Below, piece by piece: positions 40,435-50,037 of a DNA stretch of 64,000 nucleotides (positions are counted from its first letter, which is position 1; each line of letters starts with the position of its first letter). The stretch lies in contig NZ_JAGETZ010000002.1 in NCBI RefSeq assembly GCF_017571495.1, positions 248,001 through 312,000 on the forward strand, in the 5' to 3' direction. Both the position numbers and the translations under genes were made by a program. The notes below the pieces were generated by a model, which saw only the letters and a list, made by a program, of their open reading frames with translations, was not told where the DNA came from and made no database searches. Source of the DNA: Hymenobacter negativus. GTDB lineage: Bacteria > Bacteroidota > Bacteroidia > Cytophagales > Hymenobacteraceae.

Positions 40435-41808
40435 CTACGGAAACAGCACGCCGCGGTAGTCGTTCGGTGCCACATTGGGTATTTTAGAACCGTAATTAGC
40501 GTTTATAACACGGATGAACTCGTTGGCTACCACAGCGTAGCCACGAGGCGTGGGGTGCACACCATCAAGGCTAAACAGGTTGCCAGAGGCAAACGTGGCC
40601 GTATTGTTCACCGCATTGGTAACTACACCTTGCTGGGCAATGCCAGTAAAAAAGGTATTCATATCAGCTAGCGGTACCTTATTCTGCCGAGCGGTTTTAG
40701 CGATGATGTTGTTGAGTTGAGTAGTGCGGTTCACTACGGCTGCTGCCTCGGTGGCATCCAATACGTACTTGCTAGGCAACGGGTTGGTGGGCAGGCTGCC
40801 AGCGCCCGTTGCCGCAATGTAGGCTTGTGCAGTCAGCGTCAAATAATCAGCCGAGGTAGCTAGGCGCACCACCGGTGCAGTTGTAGGACCAGTAGCGATG
40901 AACACACCCGGAGAAGCCGCATTCTGCGCTTTAAAAGCCGCCGCTACTGCTGCTACAGTCACCGTATTAAAGTACGGAACGCTGGTTACGTTCGGGATAT
41001 TTGCGGCCACCCCCTGCACGGTACCATTACGAGAGATAGTACGCAGAATGGCGCGGTAACCGATACCAAAGCGGGTGGTGTCGGTAAGGTCACCAAACGG
41101 GTTTGGAACACCAGGAGCGATGTTTTCAACCACGCCACCATTAGTAGCATAGGCTAGCACGTCGTTGTTGCCCATCCAGCAGGTGAAGAAAGTTGGTGTT
41201 TTCTGGCCGATATACGTCACGTAGTCTTTCGTTGACTTTTCAGCCGTCGTCAGCAGGCGCTCATAAAAAGGATTGAGCGTACCATATGGTACTAAACCAC
41301 CCGTGAGTGCTGACAAGCTGCTAAGTACCGAAATTCCTGGTATACCTAGGTTATCGGGTTGTGTAGTACCTGCATATGGGGCGAGTTGTCGGCCTCCAGG
41401 CAAATTGACAGCGGGCGTCGTGAAAGCTACCTTCTCATCTAAGTAGTTGTTTGCTGCTGATGGTGGCACCGGTGAGGCGGCACCGTTCACAATTTGCAAT
41501 TTGATGTAGCCTGAACCGTCGGCCTGAGTGGTGGCAAAAGAAGGCTGCACAAAAGATGCGGGACCTTTGCTGGTTTTAGCAAACTGCTGAGCCAGCAGAG
41601 CCGGGTAAGATGTGGCTTGGGCCTCGTTATAAAGGCCGCCGTCGGAGTAGCCTGCGGTGAGGGAGTTGCCTACCGCTACGTAACTATTAAAATTGAGTGA
41701 ACCGGCATCAGTTGCTGGGCGAGTATCGTCTAAGTCGGGTTGGCAGCCGCCCAGCACCAAGCCTAGCAGGGCCAGCGCTGGCAGTGAGTAAGTAGTATAG
41801 CGTTTCAT
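40435..41808 (-). CDS. SGNH/GDSL-family lipoprotein
   Basis: The product is 457 aa. The lipobox LVLGGCQPD places Cys22 as the lipid anchor. The SGNH nucleophile block is VAVGNSLTAGYSDGG and a later WMGNNDVLAY matches block III; FSLDGVHPTPRG provides the catalytic Asp/His. It is therefore an outer-membrane or periplasmic ester hydrolase. It lies 27 nt downstream of the FadL-type gene on the same strand, an arrangement suggesting it hydrolyses esters whose fatty acids the porin imports. Low-complexity stretches (VTVAAVAAAFKAQNAA) interrupt the domain. Confidence 0.85.
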   Translation of the reverse strand: MKRYTTYSLPALALLGLVLGGCQPDLDDTRPATDAGSLNFNSYVAVGNSLTAGYSDGGLYNEAQATSYPALLAQQFAKTSKGPASFVQPSFATTQADGSGYIKLQIVNGAASPVPPSAANNYLDEKVAFTTPAVNLPGGRQLAPYAGTTQPDNLGIPGISVLSSLSALTGGLVPYGTLNPFYERLLTTAEKSTKDYVTYIGQKTPTFFTCWMGNNDVLAYATNGGVVENIAPGVPNPFGDLTDTTRFGIGYRAILRTISRNGTVQGVAANIPNVTSVPYFNTVTVAAVAAAFKAQNAASPGVFIATGPTTAPVVRLATSADYLTLTAQAYIAATGAGSLPTNPLPSKYVLDATEAAAVVNRTTQLNNIIAKTARQNKVPLADMNTFFTGIAQQGVVTNAVNNTATFASGNLFSLDGVHPTPRGYAVVANEFIRVINANYGSKIPNVAPNDYRGVLFP

Positions 41809-41835
41809 GTTCGTGCGTCGGGAAGTCGGTGGGAA

Positions 41836-43164
41836 TTAGAATTTAACGTACAGCCCCACGCCGGGAACGGCAATGGTGGTCTTATAGGTACCCGCTACGC
41901 GGTCCGTCGTGCCGTTGTTAAGTAGGTCGCTTTGGCTTTGGCTGCGCTTGAGGAAATCCTCATATAAGAACGACACATCTATACCAAATCGCTTGGCAAA
42001 CTCATATGAAGCCCCAGCCGATAGGCCAATGCGGTCAGCATCCGGCGTTTCGGGAGTGACATAGCCGTCTTTCACAGCTGCTTGGTCGAAGAAGCCGCCT
42101 GCGCGCACCGTCAGGCCTTCAGTTACTTTATATTGGCCACCTAGGCGGAAAGCCAGCGCATTTTGGTAAAAGCGTTTTGACGAAGAGATAGTATTGCCGC
42201 CCAGCAAGCCGGGCGTACCTGCTACGGCTGGGGTGCTGCCAGCAGCAGGTCGGTCGCCGTAGCCGTTGTTGCCGCTAAACGTGAAATCCAGCGTGCGATA
42301 TTCGCTCCAGTACACTAGGTTCGCTTCAAGCGAAACCGTAAGCTTCTCATTTGGCATCACGGCTACGCCCGCACTGGCCGTAGCTGGCAGCGGTAGCGTG
42401 GCATTGAAGTTGGTAGCGGTGAAATTGCCTCCCGTTGAAGCAATCACGTCGCGCAAGCGCACGTCGCCGTTCTCAATCTTGGCATCTACCTGCGAACGGT
42501 AGCTCACCCCCACGCTCAGCTTATCGCTGGGCTTAAAGAGAATGCCCGCATTGTAGCCAAATGTCTGCTTGGCTTTACCTGAAAGGGTGACATGGGGTGT
42601 AGGAGCTCCATTCTGGGCCGATAGTGGCACATCCCGCTGCAGGTCTACGTCGCCGTAAGCCAGCATCACCAAGCCCGCTCCCACACTCAGTTGCGGTGTG
42701 ATGGCATAAGAGGCGGTGAGCTGCGCAAATACTGAGCGCAGATTGATGTCCGTGAGGGAGTAACGGCCTTGCCAGTCGTTGGCATAGTGCAGTTCGCTCC
42801 CGTAAGGTGTGTTGGCTCCGATACCGATTTTCCACTTGCCCTCTTTGGGGCCAAAAGCCGCATAGAAATTAACTGGAGTGACCATCTTGTTGCGCAGTTG
42901 GCTCTGGGCGCCACCGCTCTCGGCGATGAATGAGTTGCGGGGCATGGCAAAGTTTACCCCTACCTGCACCCCATTGTCGCGCACCATGGCCAGTGCGCCG
43001 GGGTTGTAGAACATGGCAGCCTGGTCGAGCGACAGGGCTACGCCCACCCCGCCCATGCCGTTATTTTTCTGACCGCCCAGATTAACCTGGAAGCCGCTGG
43101 CGGATGCCGCTGACGCGCCGAGTAGCAGCGCGCCCCCCGTGAGGAGTAATTTTTTAATGACCAT
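41836..43164 (-). CDS. OmpP1/FadL/TodX-family outer-membrane transporter
   Basis: From ATG at 43164 the product is 442 aa (MVIKKLLLTGGALLLGASAASASGFQVN...). The signature ASGFQVNLGGQKNNGMGGVGVALSLDQAAMFYNPGALAM is the FadL N-terminal NPA region. Amphipathic strands continue to VPGVGLYVKF with a C-terminal Phe. It imports hydrophobic molecules such as long-chain fatty acids through the outer membrane. It is the first gene of a two-gene operon with a lipoprotein esterase. A TAAAAGTA box on the minus strand (43203-43210) is a one-mismatch promoter candidate. Confidence 0.92.
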   Translation of the reverse strand: MVIKKLLLTGGALLLGASAASASGFQVNLGGQKNNGMGGVGVALSLDQAAMFYNPGALAMVRDNGVQVGVNFAMPRNSFIAESGGAQSQLRNKMVTPVNFYAAFGPKEGKWKIGIGANTPYGSELHYANDWQGRYSLTDINLRSVFAQLTASYAITPQLSVGAGLVMLAYGDVDLQRDVPLSAQNGAPTPHVTLSGKAKQTFGYNAGILFKPSDKLSVGVSYRSQVDAKIENGDVRLRDVIASTGGNFTATNFNATLPLPATASAGVAVMPNEKLTVSLEANLVYWSEYRTLDFTFSGNNGYGDRPAAGSTPAVAGTPGLLGGNTISSSKRFYQNALAFRLGGQYKVTEGLTVRAGGFFDQAAVKDGYVTPETPDADRIGLSAGASYEFAKRFGIDVSFLYEDFLKRSQSQSDLLNNGTTDRVAGTYKTTIAVPGVGLYVKF

Positions 43165-43302
43165 ACAAGTAAGAATGTTAGGTGGGTAAGGTTCTATGGG
43201 GTTAAAAGTAACGGAAAATTTCAAGTCAATTATTAGGCAAGCAGAATAATTTCTGCGATTCCAAACGTTTGTTGCGTGATTTCACTCCCCGCCGCCAGCC
43301 CG

Positions 43303-43310
43303 TACCTTTG
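43303..43310 (+). promoter_or_regulatory. -7 promoter box for lptB, leaderless spacing
   Basis: TACCTTTG is a perfect TAnnTTTG and ends 5 nt before the ATG at 43316, giving a transcript with almost no leader. Confidence 0.6.
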
Positions 43311-43315
43311 TCCAT

Positions 43316-44047
43316 ATGATTCTTCGCGCCGACCATCTTATCAAGAAATACAAAGCCCGTACCGTCGTCAACGACATGTCGGTGACTGTAGAGCAGGGCG
43401 AAATCGTAGGGCTGCTCGGACCCAACGGCGCTGGCAAAACCACCTGCTTCTACATGATGGTGGGCATGGTGAAGCCTAATTCGGGACGGATATTTCTAGA
43501 CACTACCGAGATAACTACTATGCCCATCTACCAGCGGGCGCGGCTGGGCGTGGGCTACCTGGCTCAAGAAGCCAGCGTGTTCCGCGACTTGAGTGTAGAA
43601 GAAAACATCATGGCCGTGCTCGAAATGACCAGCATGAAGAAGGAGGCCCGCCAAGCCAAAGTAGAGGAGCTGCTCGAGGAGTTTAGTTTAGGCCACGTAC
43701 GCAAAAATTTGGGCAAGGTGCTGAGCGGTGGCGAGCGCCGGCGCACCGAAATAGCTCGTGCCCTGGCCGTAGACCCCAAATTCGTGCTGCTTGATGAACC
43801 CTTCGCTGGCGTCGACCCCATTGCCACGGAGGAAATTCAGGGCATCGTGGCCAAGCTTAAGCACCGTGGCATCGGCGTGCTCATCACCGACCACGATGTA
43901 AACTCCACCCTTAGCATTGTGGACCGGGCCTATCTCCTGTTCGAAGGCAAGCTCCTGAAAGCCGGCACCGCCGAAGAGTTGGCCGGCGACGAAACCGTGC
44001 GCCGCGTGTACTTGGGCAAAAATTTCGAGCTGAAGCGCAACGTGTAG
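43316..44047 (+). CDS. lptB: LPS export ABC transporter ATP-binding protein LptB
   Basis: The product is 243 aa. Walker [18 protein letters not shown]-loop [20 protein letters not shown] signature [15 protein letters not shown], Walker [16 protein letters not shown] and switch His in LITDHDV are complete. The wording FAGVDPIA and [15 protein letters not shown] is characteristic of LptB, which powers LPS extraction with LptF/LptG at the inner membrane. The partner genes are not in the window. The start follows a promoter box by 5 nt. Confidence 0.95.
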   Translation: MILRADHLIKKYKARTVVNDMSVTVEQGEIVGLLGPNGAGKTTCFYMMVGMVKPNSGRIFLDTTEITTMPIYQRARLGVGYLAQEASVFRDLSVEENIMAVLEMTSMKKEARQAKVEELLEEFSLGHVRKNLGKVLSGGERRRTEIARALAVDPKFVLLDEPFAGVDPIATEEIQGIVAKLKHRGIGVLITDHDVNSTLSIVDRAYLLFEGKLLKAGTAEELAGDETVRRVYLGKNFELKRNV

Positions 44048-44050
44048 GGG

Positions 44051-44169
44051 CAATTAGAAATGAAGAATTAAGAAATAAAAAGCTGGAGCCGTGCCAACCG
44101 CCTGCTCGGCTTTTTGCCAGGGCCCTGCGTTGAGCCATTTTTAATTCTTCATTTTTAATTTTTAATTGC
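44051..44169. repeat. Degenerate word-type inverted repeat (AATTAAAAATGAAGAATT)
   Basis: GCAATTAGAAATGAAGAATTAAG at the left (44050-44072) is approximately the reverse complement of TTAATTCTTCATTTTTAATT at the right (44141-44160). It lies between lptB and the GH3-like gene. Confidence 0.45.
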
Positions 44170-44178
44170 CTTTTGCCT

Positions 44179-45729
44179 ATGCTCGACCAGCTACTTGCTC
44201 ATGCCGTTCAATGGAGCAGCCTGCCCCGGCTGGCCCGTATTCGGCAGCAGCCGCACGAGGTGCAGGCCCGCTTACTGCGTGGGCTGCTACGCCGCGCACA
44301 GGGTACCGAGTGGGGGCAGCGCTACGGGTTTCAGGAGCAAATGACGGTGGCTGCCTTTGGCCGGCGCGTGCCCGTGAATACCTACGAGCAGTTGTACCCA
44401 GAGCTGGAAAAAGTGCTGCGTGGCCAGACCAACGTGCTGTGGCCCGGCCGGCCCCGCTGGTTTGCCAAAAGCAGCGGCACTACCAATGCCCGCAGCAAGT
44501 ACATCCCCGTCACAACTGAGGCACTGCACGACTGCCACTACCGCGCCGGGCGCGACATGCTAGCCCTGTCCACGCACTTGTACCCACGGGAGCGCCTGCT
44601 AGCCGGCAAAACATTGTCATTGGGTGGAGCGCACACGGCCAATCCGTTTCGGGAACAGGAGGGGGCTTCGCGGGCGGGTGATGTATCGGCCGTTATCATG
44701 GCGCAGTTGCCTTCCTGGGCCGAGCAGTTGCGCACGCCGCCGCTCCAACTGGCCCTACTGGATGAATGGGAGGAAAAGATTGAGCGCATTGCTGCACACG
44801 TGCTGCGCCAGGACGTGCGGGTGCTGGCCGGCGTGCCCACTTGGATGGTAGTAATGCTGCGCCGGGTGGTAGCCCTGGCCGGTGCCGACAATATCACCCA
44901 GGTGTGGCCGCAGCTGCGCTTGTTTTTGCACGGGGCTGTGGCATTTGGTCCCTACCGGGAGCTGTTTCGTCAGCTTGTGCCCGATGCGCGTATGCGCTAC
45001 CTCGAGATTTATAATGCTTCGGAAGGCTATTTCGCGCTGCAAGACCAAGTTGAAAGCGAAGACCTGCTGCTGTTGCTCGACCACGGAATCTATTATGAAT
45101 TTCTGCCTGCTGACCAGTGGGCTGCGCCCGACCCACGCCCCGTGCCGCTGACCGAAGTAGAGTTGCATCGCCCCTATGCCTTGGTTATCAGTACGAATGC
45201 GGGCCTTTGGCGCTATGTGGTGGGCGATACGGTGCGCTTCACCTCGCTGGCACCCTACCGGGTGCGCATCACCGGGCGTACCAAACACTTCCTCAACGCT
45301 TTCGGAGAAGAAGTGGTGATTGAGAACGCCGAGGCTGCCGTAGCCGCTGCCAGCGAGGCGACTGGGGCAGCCGTGCGCGACTTCACGGCTGCCCCGGTCT
45401 GGTTCACAGCCGATAGTGCTACCTCGCGCGGCGGGCACGAGTGGCTGGTTGAGTTTGCGCCCAATACCGTCAGCCCCGACCTCACCCGTTTTGGGGCCGT
45501 GCTCGACGCCACGCTATGCGAAGTGAATTCCGATTATGCAGCCAAGCGTCACCGTAGCCTGGCCTTGGCGCCGCCTCGGCTGCGGGCCGTGCCAAGCGGC
45601 ACCTTCGAGGCTTGGCTGGCGCGGCAGGGCAAGCTGGGCGGCCAGCACAAAGTGCCTCGCCTGCTCAACTCACGGGAAGTGCTGGAAGCAGTGCTGCAAG
45701 TTGCCACGATAGCTGCCAGCCGGCCCTAA
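44179..45729 (+). CDS. GH3-family acyl-adenylate/acyl-conjugating enzyme
   Basis: From ATG at 44179 the product is 516 aa. It matches the GH3 auxin-responsive-promoter family (adenylate-forming fold): PVNTYEQLYPELEKVLRGQ, WFAKSSGTTNARSKYIPVT (ATP-binding loop), YLEIYNASEGYFALQ, LVISTNAGLWRYVVGDTVRF and ITGRTKHFLNAFGEEVVIENAE. Family members join carboxylic acids to amino acids or amines; bacterial substrates are largely unknown. The upstream A/T-rich inverted repeat separates it from lptB. No promoter box was recognised. Confidence 0.88.
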   Translation: MLDQLLAHAVQWSSLPRLARIRQQPHEVQARLLRGLLRRAQGTEWGQRYGFQEQMTVAAFGRRVPVNTYEQLYPELEKVLRGQTNVLWPGRPRWFAKSSGTTNARSKYIPVTTEALHDCHYRAGRDMLALSTHLYPRERLLAGKTLSLGGAHTANPFREQEGASRAGDVSAVIMAQLPSWAEQLRTPPLQLALLDEWEEKIERIAAHVLRQDVRVLAGVPTWMVVMLRRVVALAGADNITQVWPQLRLFLHGAVAFGPYRELFRQLVPDARMRYLEIYNASEGYFALQDQVESEDLLLLLDHGIYYEFLPADQWAAPDPRPVPLTEVELHRPYALVISTNAGLWRYVVGDTVRFTSLAPYRVRITGRTKHFLNAFGEEVVIENAEAAVAAASEATGAAVRDFTAAPVWFTADSATSRGGHEWLVEFAPNTVSPDLTRFGAVLDATLCEVNSDYAAKRHRSLALAPPRLRAVPSGTFEAWLARQGKLGGQHKVPRLLNSREVLEAVLQVATIAASRP

Positions 45730-45863
45730 AGGTCAACTTAATAGGTCAAAAAAAACGTTGGCGGAGCCAAACCATAATTTGGTGGGCTGTAGGCGCTTTT
45801 TTGCCGAAAATGTTGTGTTGTTATCAAATAATATTATGTAATATTACCGTAACAATCCCACCC

Positions 45864-46103
45864 ATGACCTATATCCCCGAAGCTTCCGTAAGCCAAAAAG
45901 CGGTCTATAAGCGTCCGTACAAAACCCGTCAGCAGCGGCGTTTGGCTGACCGCAAAAAGTACGACGAATCCAAGGACCGCAAGTTTCTGATGTGGATGGC
46001 CGGAGCCGTCGCCATTCTGCTGTTAATTGCCATCGGCTTTATGGCCCAGGGAGTTGCGGAACGCAGTGCCGTTGAAGCCGCTTCCCTACCAACCGGGCAA
46101 TAA
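45864..46103 (+). CDS. Small single-pass membrane protein
   Basis: From ATG at 45864 the product is 79 aa. A basic N-terminus (KAVYKRPYKTRQQRRLADRKKYDESKDRK) precedes one hydrophobic helix (FLMWMAGAVAILLLIAIGFMA, about residues 43-63) and a short tail. Positive charge on the N-terminal side predicts N-in orientation. No family was recognised. Its AT-rich upstream region contains TAATATTA words but no TAnnTTTG. Confidence 0.6.
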   Translation: MTYIPEASVSQKAVYKRPYKTRQQRRLADRKKYDESKDRKFLMWMAGAVAILLLIAIGFMAQGVAERSAVEAASLPTGQ

Positions 46104-46122
46104 ATAAAACTCGCCGCGTCGC

Positions 46123-46905
46123 TTATTCGTCCAAAATGCCGCCCAGCAGGCCGCCGAGTACGCTGCCGCTTTCTTTTTGCGCATTGCCGCCACTGGGTGC
46201 CAGTGCTTGGATTAGTTTTTTGATGGGCATCGACTGAATCCAGACGCGGCCGGTGCCGCGCAGTGTGGCGAGCAATAGCCCCTCGCCCCCAAATATCATC
46301 GACTTGAGTCCCCCGGCGCGGGCTACGCTAAAATCGATGCCCGGCTCGAATGCAACTACGCAGCCAGTATCCACCCGCAGCAATTCGTTATTGAGGCGTT
46401 TCTCGATGATAGTGCCGCCGGCGTGCACAAAGGCTTTGCCATCGCCGGTAAGCTTTTGCAGGATAAAGCCTTCGCCGCCAAACAGACCAGCTCCTAATTT
46501 CTGGTTGAAGTGCAGGCTGATTTTAGTGCCCCGTGCGGCAGCCAGAAAGCCGTCCTTTTGCACGATAAGGCCAGCAGGCAAATCGCGCAAATCAATGGGA
46601 ATAATGGTGCCGGGATAAGGAGCCGAGAAGGCTACCCGGCTTTTGCCGTAGCCGCCGCGGTGGGTGAAGTGGGTAATAAACAGCGACTCGCCCGTAATCA
46701 GGCGCGTGCCCGCCGAAAATAGCTTGCCCATAAAGCCCTGGTCGGGCTCGGAGCCGTCGCCCATCTTGGTTTCAAAGGCGATGCCCTCGTCCATGTACAC
46801 CATGGCGCCGGCTTCGGCAATAACTGTTTCATTGGGGTCGAGCTCGACTTCGAGTACCTGAATGTCGGAGCCTAGGATGCGGTAGTCAACGTCGTGCGAA
46901 GTCAT
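46123..46905 (-). CDS. TIGR00266/AIM24 family protein
   Basis: From ATG at 46905 the product is 260 aa. The beta-rich AIM24 pattern is clear: [73 protein letters not shown] and [17 protein letters not shown]. The tail is Gly-rich ([15 protein letters not shown]). A TATCTTTG promoter (46944-46951) lies downstream of an alternative ATG at 46977 and fixes the start. The biological role in bacteria is not established. It converges on the small membrane protein gene with a 19-nt gap. Confidence 0.9.
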   Translation of the reverse strand: MTSHDVDYRILGSDIQVLEVELDPNETVIAEAGAMVYMDEGIAFETKMGDGSEPDQGFMGKLFSAGTRLITGESLFITHFTHRGGYGKSRVAFSAPYPGTIIPIDLRDLPAGLIVQKDGFLAAARGTKISLHFNQKLGAGLFGGEGFILQKLTGDGKAFVHAGGTIIEKRLNNELLRVDTGCVVAFEPGIDFSVARAGGLKSMIFGGEGLLLATLRGTGRVWIQSMPIKKLIQALAPSGGNAQKESGSVLGGLLGGILDE

Positions 46906-46943
46906 AGCAGGAGGAGATGGGACAGTTATTGGGTTGCTTGAGT

Positions 46944-46951
46944 CAAAGATA
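46944..46951 (-). promoter_or_regulatory. -7 promoter box for the AIM24-like gene
   Basis: The minus strand reads TATCTTTG, perfect TAnnTTTG, 38 nt before the ATG at 46905. Confidence 0.55.
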
Positions 46952-47077
46952 GTGGGGCGGCAATATTGCGAAAGCAACTGCGCAAAACTTTAGGCTTGGA
47001 ACTGCAATAATTTGCGGGTACAGCGTTACCAAAGGGTTTCAAACTAACTTTATAGTTAGTCCCAACTTTCTCTGCAT

Positions 47078-47689
47078 ATGCGTCTTCCTTCGTTTCTCTT
47101 GCTTCTGAGTGGTACGGTTCTGCTAAGTTCCTGCGCAGGCTCGCTGCCGGCAACCCGCCACTATGGTCCCCATGGTTTCTGGAAGCCCAACCGCTTCGAC
47201 CGGCACGGTCTCGAAACCGGCCGTTGGCGCACGTACTACGATGATGGCAGTAAACAGCCATTCACGGCCGGGCGCTACAAGCACGGCCGGCCGGTGAAAA
47301 CGTTCAGCTACTACGACCCGACCGGCAAGCTCGACCGCTCGGAACAGTACCAGCGCGACGGATTTTGTGAGGTGACGTACTGGCACCCCGGCGGGCAGGT
47401 AGCCCGTAAGGGCCACGCCCAGTGGGTGACCGGCAAAGACCGGCAACCACGCTTCTACTGGTACGGCCCCTGGACGAGCTATAATGTCAACGGTCAGATT
47501 ACCAGTGTCCAAACATATGAAGACGGCAAGCAGGTCCGCACCGAAACGTATGAGGATGGCAAGCTGACGCAGGTTGAAATATTCGACAATGAAAAGCGAA
47601 CCCGCGTCGAAACTTACGCCGATGGCCAACTGCTTAAGGTAGAGAGCTTCGAAAAAGGCTTGCGCACCGGCACAACCAATACGCTGTAG
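47078..47689 (+). CDS. Lipoprotein with MORN-variant (YwqK-like) repeats
   Basis: The product is 203 aa. The lipobox LLSSCAGS gives Cys19. About eight short Y/E-x-D-G-K-type repeats follow (TYYDDGSKQPFTAGRYKHGRP, YYDPTGKLDRSEQYQRDG, TYEDGKQVRTETYEDGKLTQVE, TYADGQLLKVESF), which match the MORN-variant antitoxin-like YwqK repeats. It is probably a periplasmic or outer-membrane lipoprotein. There is no toxin-like neighbour, so an antitoxin role is not supported here. Confidence 0.8.
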   Translation: MRLPSFLLLLSGTVLLSSCAGSLPATRHYGPHGFWKPNRFDRHGLETGRWRTYYDDGSKQPFTAGRYKHGRPVKTFSYYDPTGKLDRSEQYQRDGFCEVTYWHPGGQVARKGHAQWVTGKDRQPRFYWYGPWTSYNVNGQITSVQTYEDGKQVRTETYEDGKLTQVEIFDNEKRTRVETYADGQLLKVESFEKGLRTGTTNTL

Positions 47690-47706
47690 GATTGAGGCCG
47701 CAAAAG

Positions 47707-47783
47707 CGAGTACCCCGGATTTCCCATTTGGCCCGCCTGAACAATGACGTCCTGATGGGCCAAATGAAAAATCCGGGGTACTC
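47707..47783. repeat. Large imperfect palindrome between convergent genes
   Basis: Left arm CGAGTACCCCGGATTT.. (47707-47735) pairs with the right arm at 47755-47783 with about four mismatches. The outer word CGAGTACC is shared with the palindrome at 20200-20241. It spans the gap between the convergent stops at 47689 and 47792 and lacks a T-run. Confidence 0.7.
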
Positions 47784-47791
47784 GTTCTATC

Positions 47792-48187
47792 CTACTCGTC
47801 GGAGGGCAGCTCACTACGGGTTTCAGCGGCTTCCTTCTCGGGGTCGTCTACGGTTTTCTTGCGTTTGGCTTCGCGGCTGGTGCGCTTGATGAAGTCCTCT
47901 TCCGATTCTTCGGGCTCCGTTTCGTGGTGGCCGTCCTCAATGGGGAAAGCATCGTCTTCGCTCTCGCCGGGGCCGGGCTTTTCGCCAAACTGGCCGGCAC
48001 GGTCCACCAACTTCTTATCGCGCACATGCCGTCCCAGAAACTGGTTGATTTGCTCGATGCTGTAATTAGAGGTGATTTCGCCCAGCGGATTTACCCCGAT
48101 TTCGAACCCTTCCAATTCCTTATGGACGCGGGCTTTTTTGTTGGGGTCGGCGGCGGCTTTTTTAGGTTTGACGGGTTTCTTGGCCAT
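47792..48187 (-). CDS. Conserved small charged hypothetical protein
   Basis: The product is 131 aa. It opens with a Lys/Ala-rich segment (MAKKPVKPKKAAADPNKKA), then a short structured part (ELEGFEIGVNPLGEITSNYSIEQINQFLGRHVRDKKLVDR) and an acidic Glu/Asp-rich tail (EDGHHETEPEESEEDF). The central ITSNYSIEQINQFLGR wording looks conserved and folded. There is no signal peptide. The gene converges on the MORN-like lipoprotein across a palindrome. Function unknown. Confidence 0.7.
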   Translation of the reverse strand: MAKKPVKPKKAAADPNKKARVHKELEGFEIGVNPLGEITSNYSIEQINQFLGRHVRDKKLVDRAGQFGEKPGPGESEDDAFPIEDGHHETEPEESEEDFIKRTSREAKRKKTVDDPEKEAAETRSELPSDE

Positions 48188-48270
48188 GACGGAGAAAGTA
48201 GAGCAAAAAGAAGTTCTGCAGCTTTACGAAAAATAATACGGGAAGTGGCCACCGATGGTCAGCCTACACG

Positions 48271-48304
48271 CAAAAAGAGGCTGGCACCGACCAGCCTCTT
48301 TTTG
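48271..48304 (-). terminator. Terminator after gltX
   Basis: A perfect 14-bp stem (48271-48284 with 48291-48304) has an A/T-run on both sides and lies 37 nt past the gltX stop. Confidence 0.82.
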
Positions 48305-48341
48305 TAAAAGGTCTTCATTCGGAGCCTTTGCGCAGCCGTTG

Positions 48342-49889
48342 CTAAGCTGTGTGCAGCGTAGCAACGGCTCCACGCAGCCGCTCAGCTACTTCGGACACGC
48401 CCAAAATGACTAGTGTTTCGAACAGGTCGGGGCCGGCAGCAGCGCCGGTTACGGCCACACGAAGGGCCTGTAGTACCTGGCCGGGCTTGAGACCCTGCGC
48501 CGCCATCGTGTCGTTGAACAAGGTTTTCAGGCCTTCGGCCGAAACTTCGGGGGCGCCGGGCAAGGCTTCTGCATAAGCCGTGAGGGCGGTAGCCACCGGC
48601 GCATTCCACTTCTTGCTGACAACGGCCTCATCGTATTCAGTAGGAGCCTGGAAAAAGTATTTAGCCTCCTGCCAGAAGTCTTTCGGGAAGCTTACACGCT
48701 CCTTCATCACGCCTACAATCTGCTCGGCTTTCTCCTGTGAGCCTACAATGGCGTGCTCGTGCAGGGCATCCAGCAGGTAGGGCGCTAGCTCGGCATTGGA
48801 TTTGGCGCGCAGGTAGTGCTCGTTGAACCACTTCACCTTATTCTGGTCGAATTTGGCCGGCGACTTGCTCACACGCTCAATGGAAAAGGCCTGAATCAGC
48901 TCATCCATAGAAAAAATTTCCTGCTGGGTGCCCGGGTTCCAGCCCAGGAAAGCCAGGAAGTTCACCAGTGCTTCGGGCAGGTAGCCGTCTTCGCGGTAGC
49001 CGCGGCTGATGGTGGCTTCTCCAGTATCGGCGTCGGTGCCGTGCCACTCCAGCGGGAATACGGGGAAGCCGAGGCGGTCGCCGTCGCGCTTGCTCAGCTT
49101 GCCGGTGCCATCGGGCTTGAGCAGCAGGGGCAGGTGGGCAAACTGCGGCATGGTCTTCTCCCAGCCCAGATAGCGGTAGAGCAGCACGTGCAGCGGCGCC
49201 GAGGGCAGCCATTCCTCCCCCCGAATTACGTGCGAGATTTCCATCAAATGGTCGTCCACGATGTTGGCCAGATGGTAGGTCGGCATGCCGTCCGATTTCA
49301 TCAGCACCTTGTCATCAATGGCGCTCGAATGCACCACCACCCAGCCGCGAATCAAGTCCTGAAAGCGAACTTCTTCTTTACGAGGGACTTTCAAGCGAAT
49401 CACGTATTGTGCACCACCGTCGAGCAGTGCCTTCACCTCGTCCTCGGGTAGGGTGAGGGAGTTGCGCATTTGGGCGCGGGTGATAGAGTTATACTGCGGA
49501 TTGGGCACCTTGGCAGCCTGTAAGCGGGCACGCATGGCGTCCAGTTCCTCGGCTGTGTCGAAGGCGTAGTAGGCGTGTCCGTCGGCAATAAGCTGGTCGG
49601 CGTACTGCTTGTACATGGGCTTGCGCTCGCTCTGCTTATAGGGGCCATGGGGGCCGCCCACGCCCTGTCCTTCGTCAATCACGATGCCGCACCAAGCTAG
49701 GGCTTCCAGAATATACTCTTCGGCGCCGGGCACGAAGCGGTTCTGGTCGGTGTCCTCGATGCGGAGTAGCATCTTGCCGCCCAGCTTGCGGGCCAGCAAG
49801 TAGTTGTATAGTGCGGTGCGCACGCCGCCGATATGCAGCGGTCCGGTGGGCGAGGGCGCAAAACGCACTCGAACTTCTCTCTCAGTCAT
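48342..49889 (-). CDS. gltX: Glutamyl-tRNA synthetase
   Basis: From ATG at 49889 the product is 515 aa. It charges tRNA-Glu in the cytoplasm. The class I HIGH motif is [18 protein letters not shown] (HIGG at 19-22) and the KMSKS motif is [46 protein letters not shown] and [17 protein letters not shown] are canonical. Bases upstream to 49931 are in frame but lie beside the TACCTTTG promoter at 49929-49936 and are rejected as coding. No catalytic residues appear missing. Confidence 0.96.
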   Translation of the reverse strand: MTEREVRVRFAPSPTGPLHIGGVRTALYNYLLARKLGGKMLLRIEDTDQNRFVPGAEEYILEALAWCGIVIDEGQGVGGPHGPYKQSERKPMYKQYADQLIADGHAYYAFDTAEELDAMRARLQAAKVPNPQYNSITRAQMRNSLTLPEDEVKALLDGGAQYVIRLKVPRKEEVRFQDLIRGWVVVHSSAIDDKVLMKSDGMPTYHLANIVDDHLMEISHVIRGEEWLPSAPLHVLLYRYLGWEKTMPQFAHLPLLLKPDGTGKLSKRDGDRLGFPVFPLEWHGTDADTGEATISRGYREDGYLPEALVNFLAFLGWNPGTQQEIFSMDELIQAFSIERVSKSPAKFDQNKVKWFNEHYLRAKSNAELAPYLLDALHEHAIVGSQEKAEQIVGVMKERVSFPKDFWQEAKYFFQAPTEYDEAVVSKKWNAPVATALTAYAEALPGAPEVSAEGLKTLFNDTMAAQGLKPGQVLQALRVAVTGAAAGPDLFETLVILGVSEVAERLRGAVATLHTA

Positions 49890-49928
49890 GGCAAATGAAA
49901 AGCGCGCCCCGGGGTTCGGAACGCGCCG

Positions 49929-49936
49929 CAAAGGTA
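49929..49936 (-). promoter_or_regulatory. -7 promoter box for gltX
   Basis: The minus strand reads TACCTTTG, perfect TAnnTTTG, 39 nt before the ATG at 49889. Confidence 0.55.
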
Positions 49937-50037
49937 AGGCGAAGGGCCGTTAGCAGTTGCCAATGAGCAGTGGGCAAAGAGCTATGAACAGCAACCTTAT
50001 TATTGTTTGCTCGCAAAGGCCCCCTGTCTCTGCTACA

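Noticed and set aside
47078..47689. Possible antitoxin of a toxin-antitoxin pair
   Set aside because: MORN-variant repeats are often labelled as antitoxin-like, but the protein is a lipoprotein and no toxin gene is adjacent.
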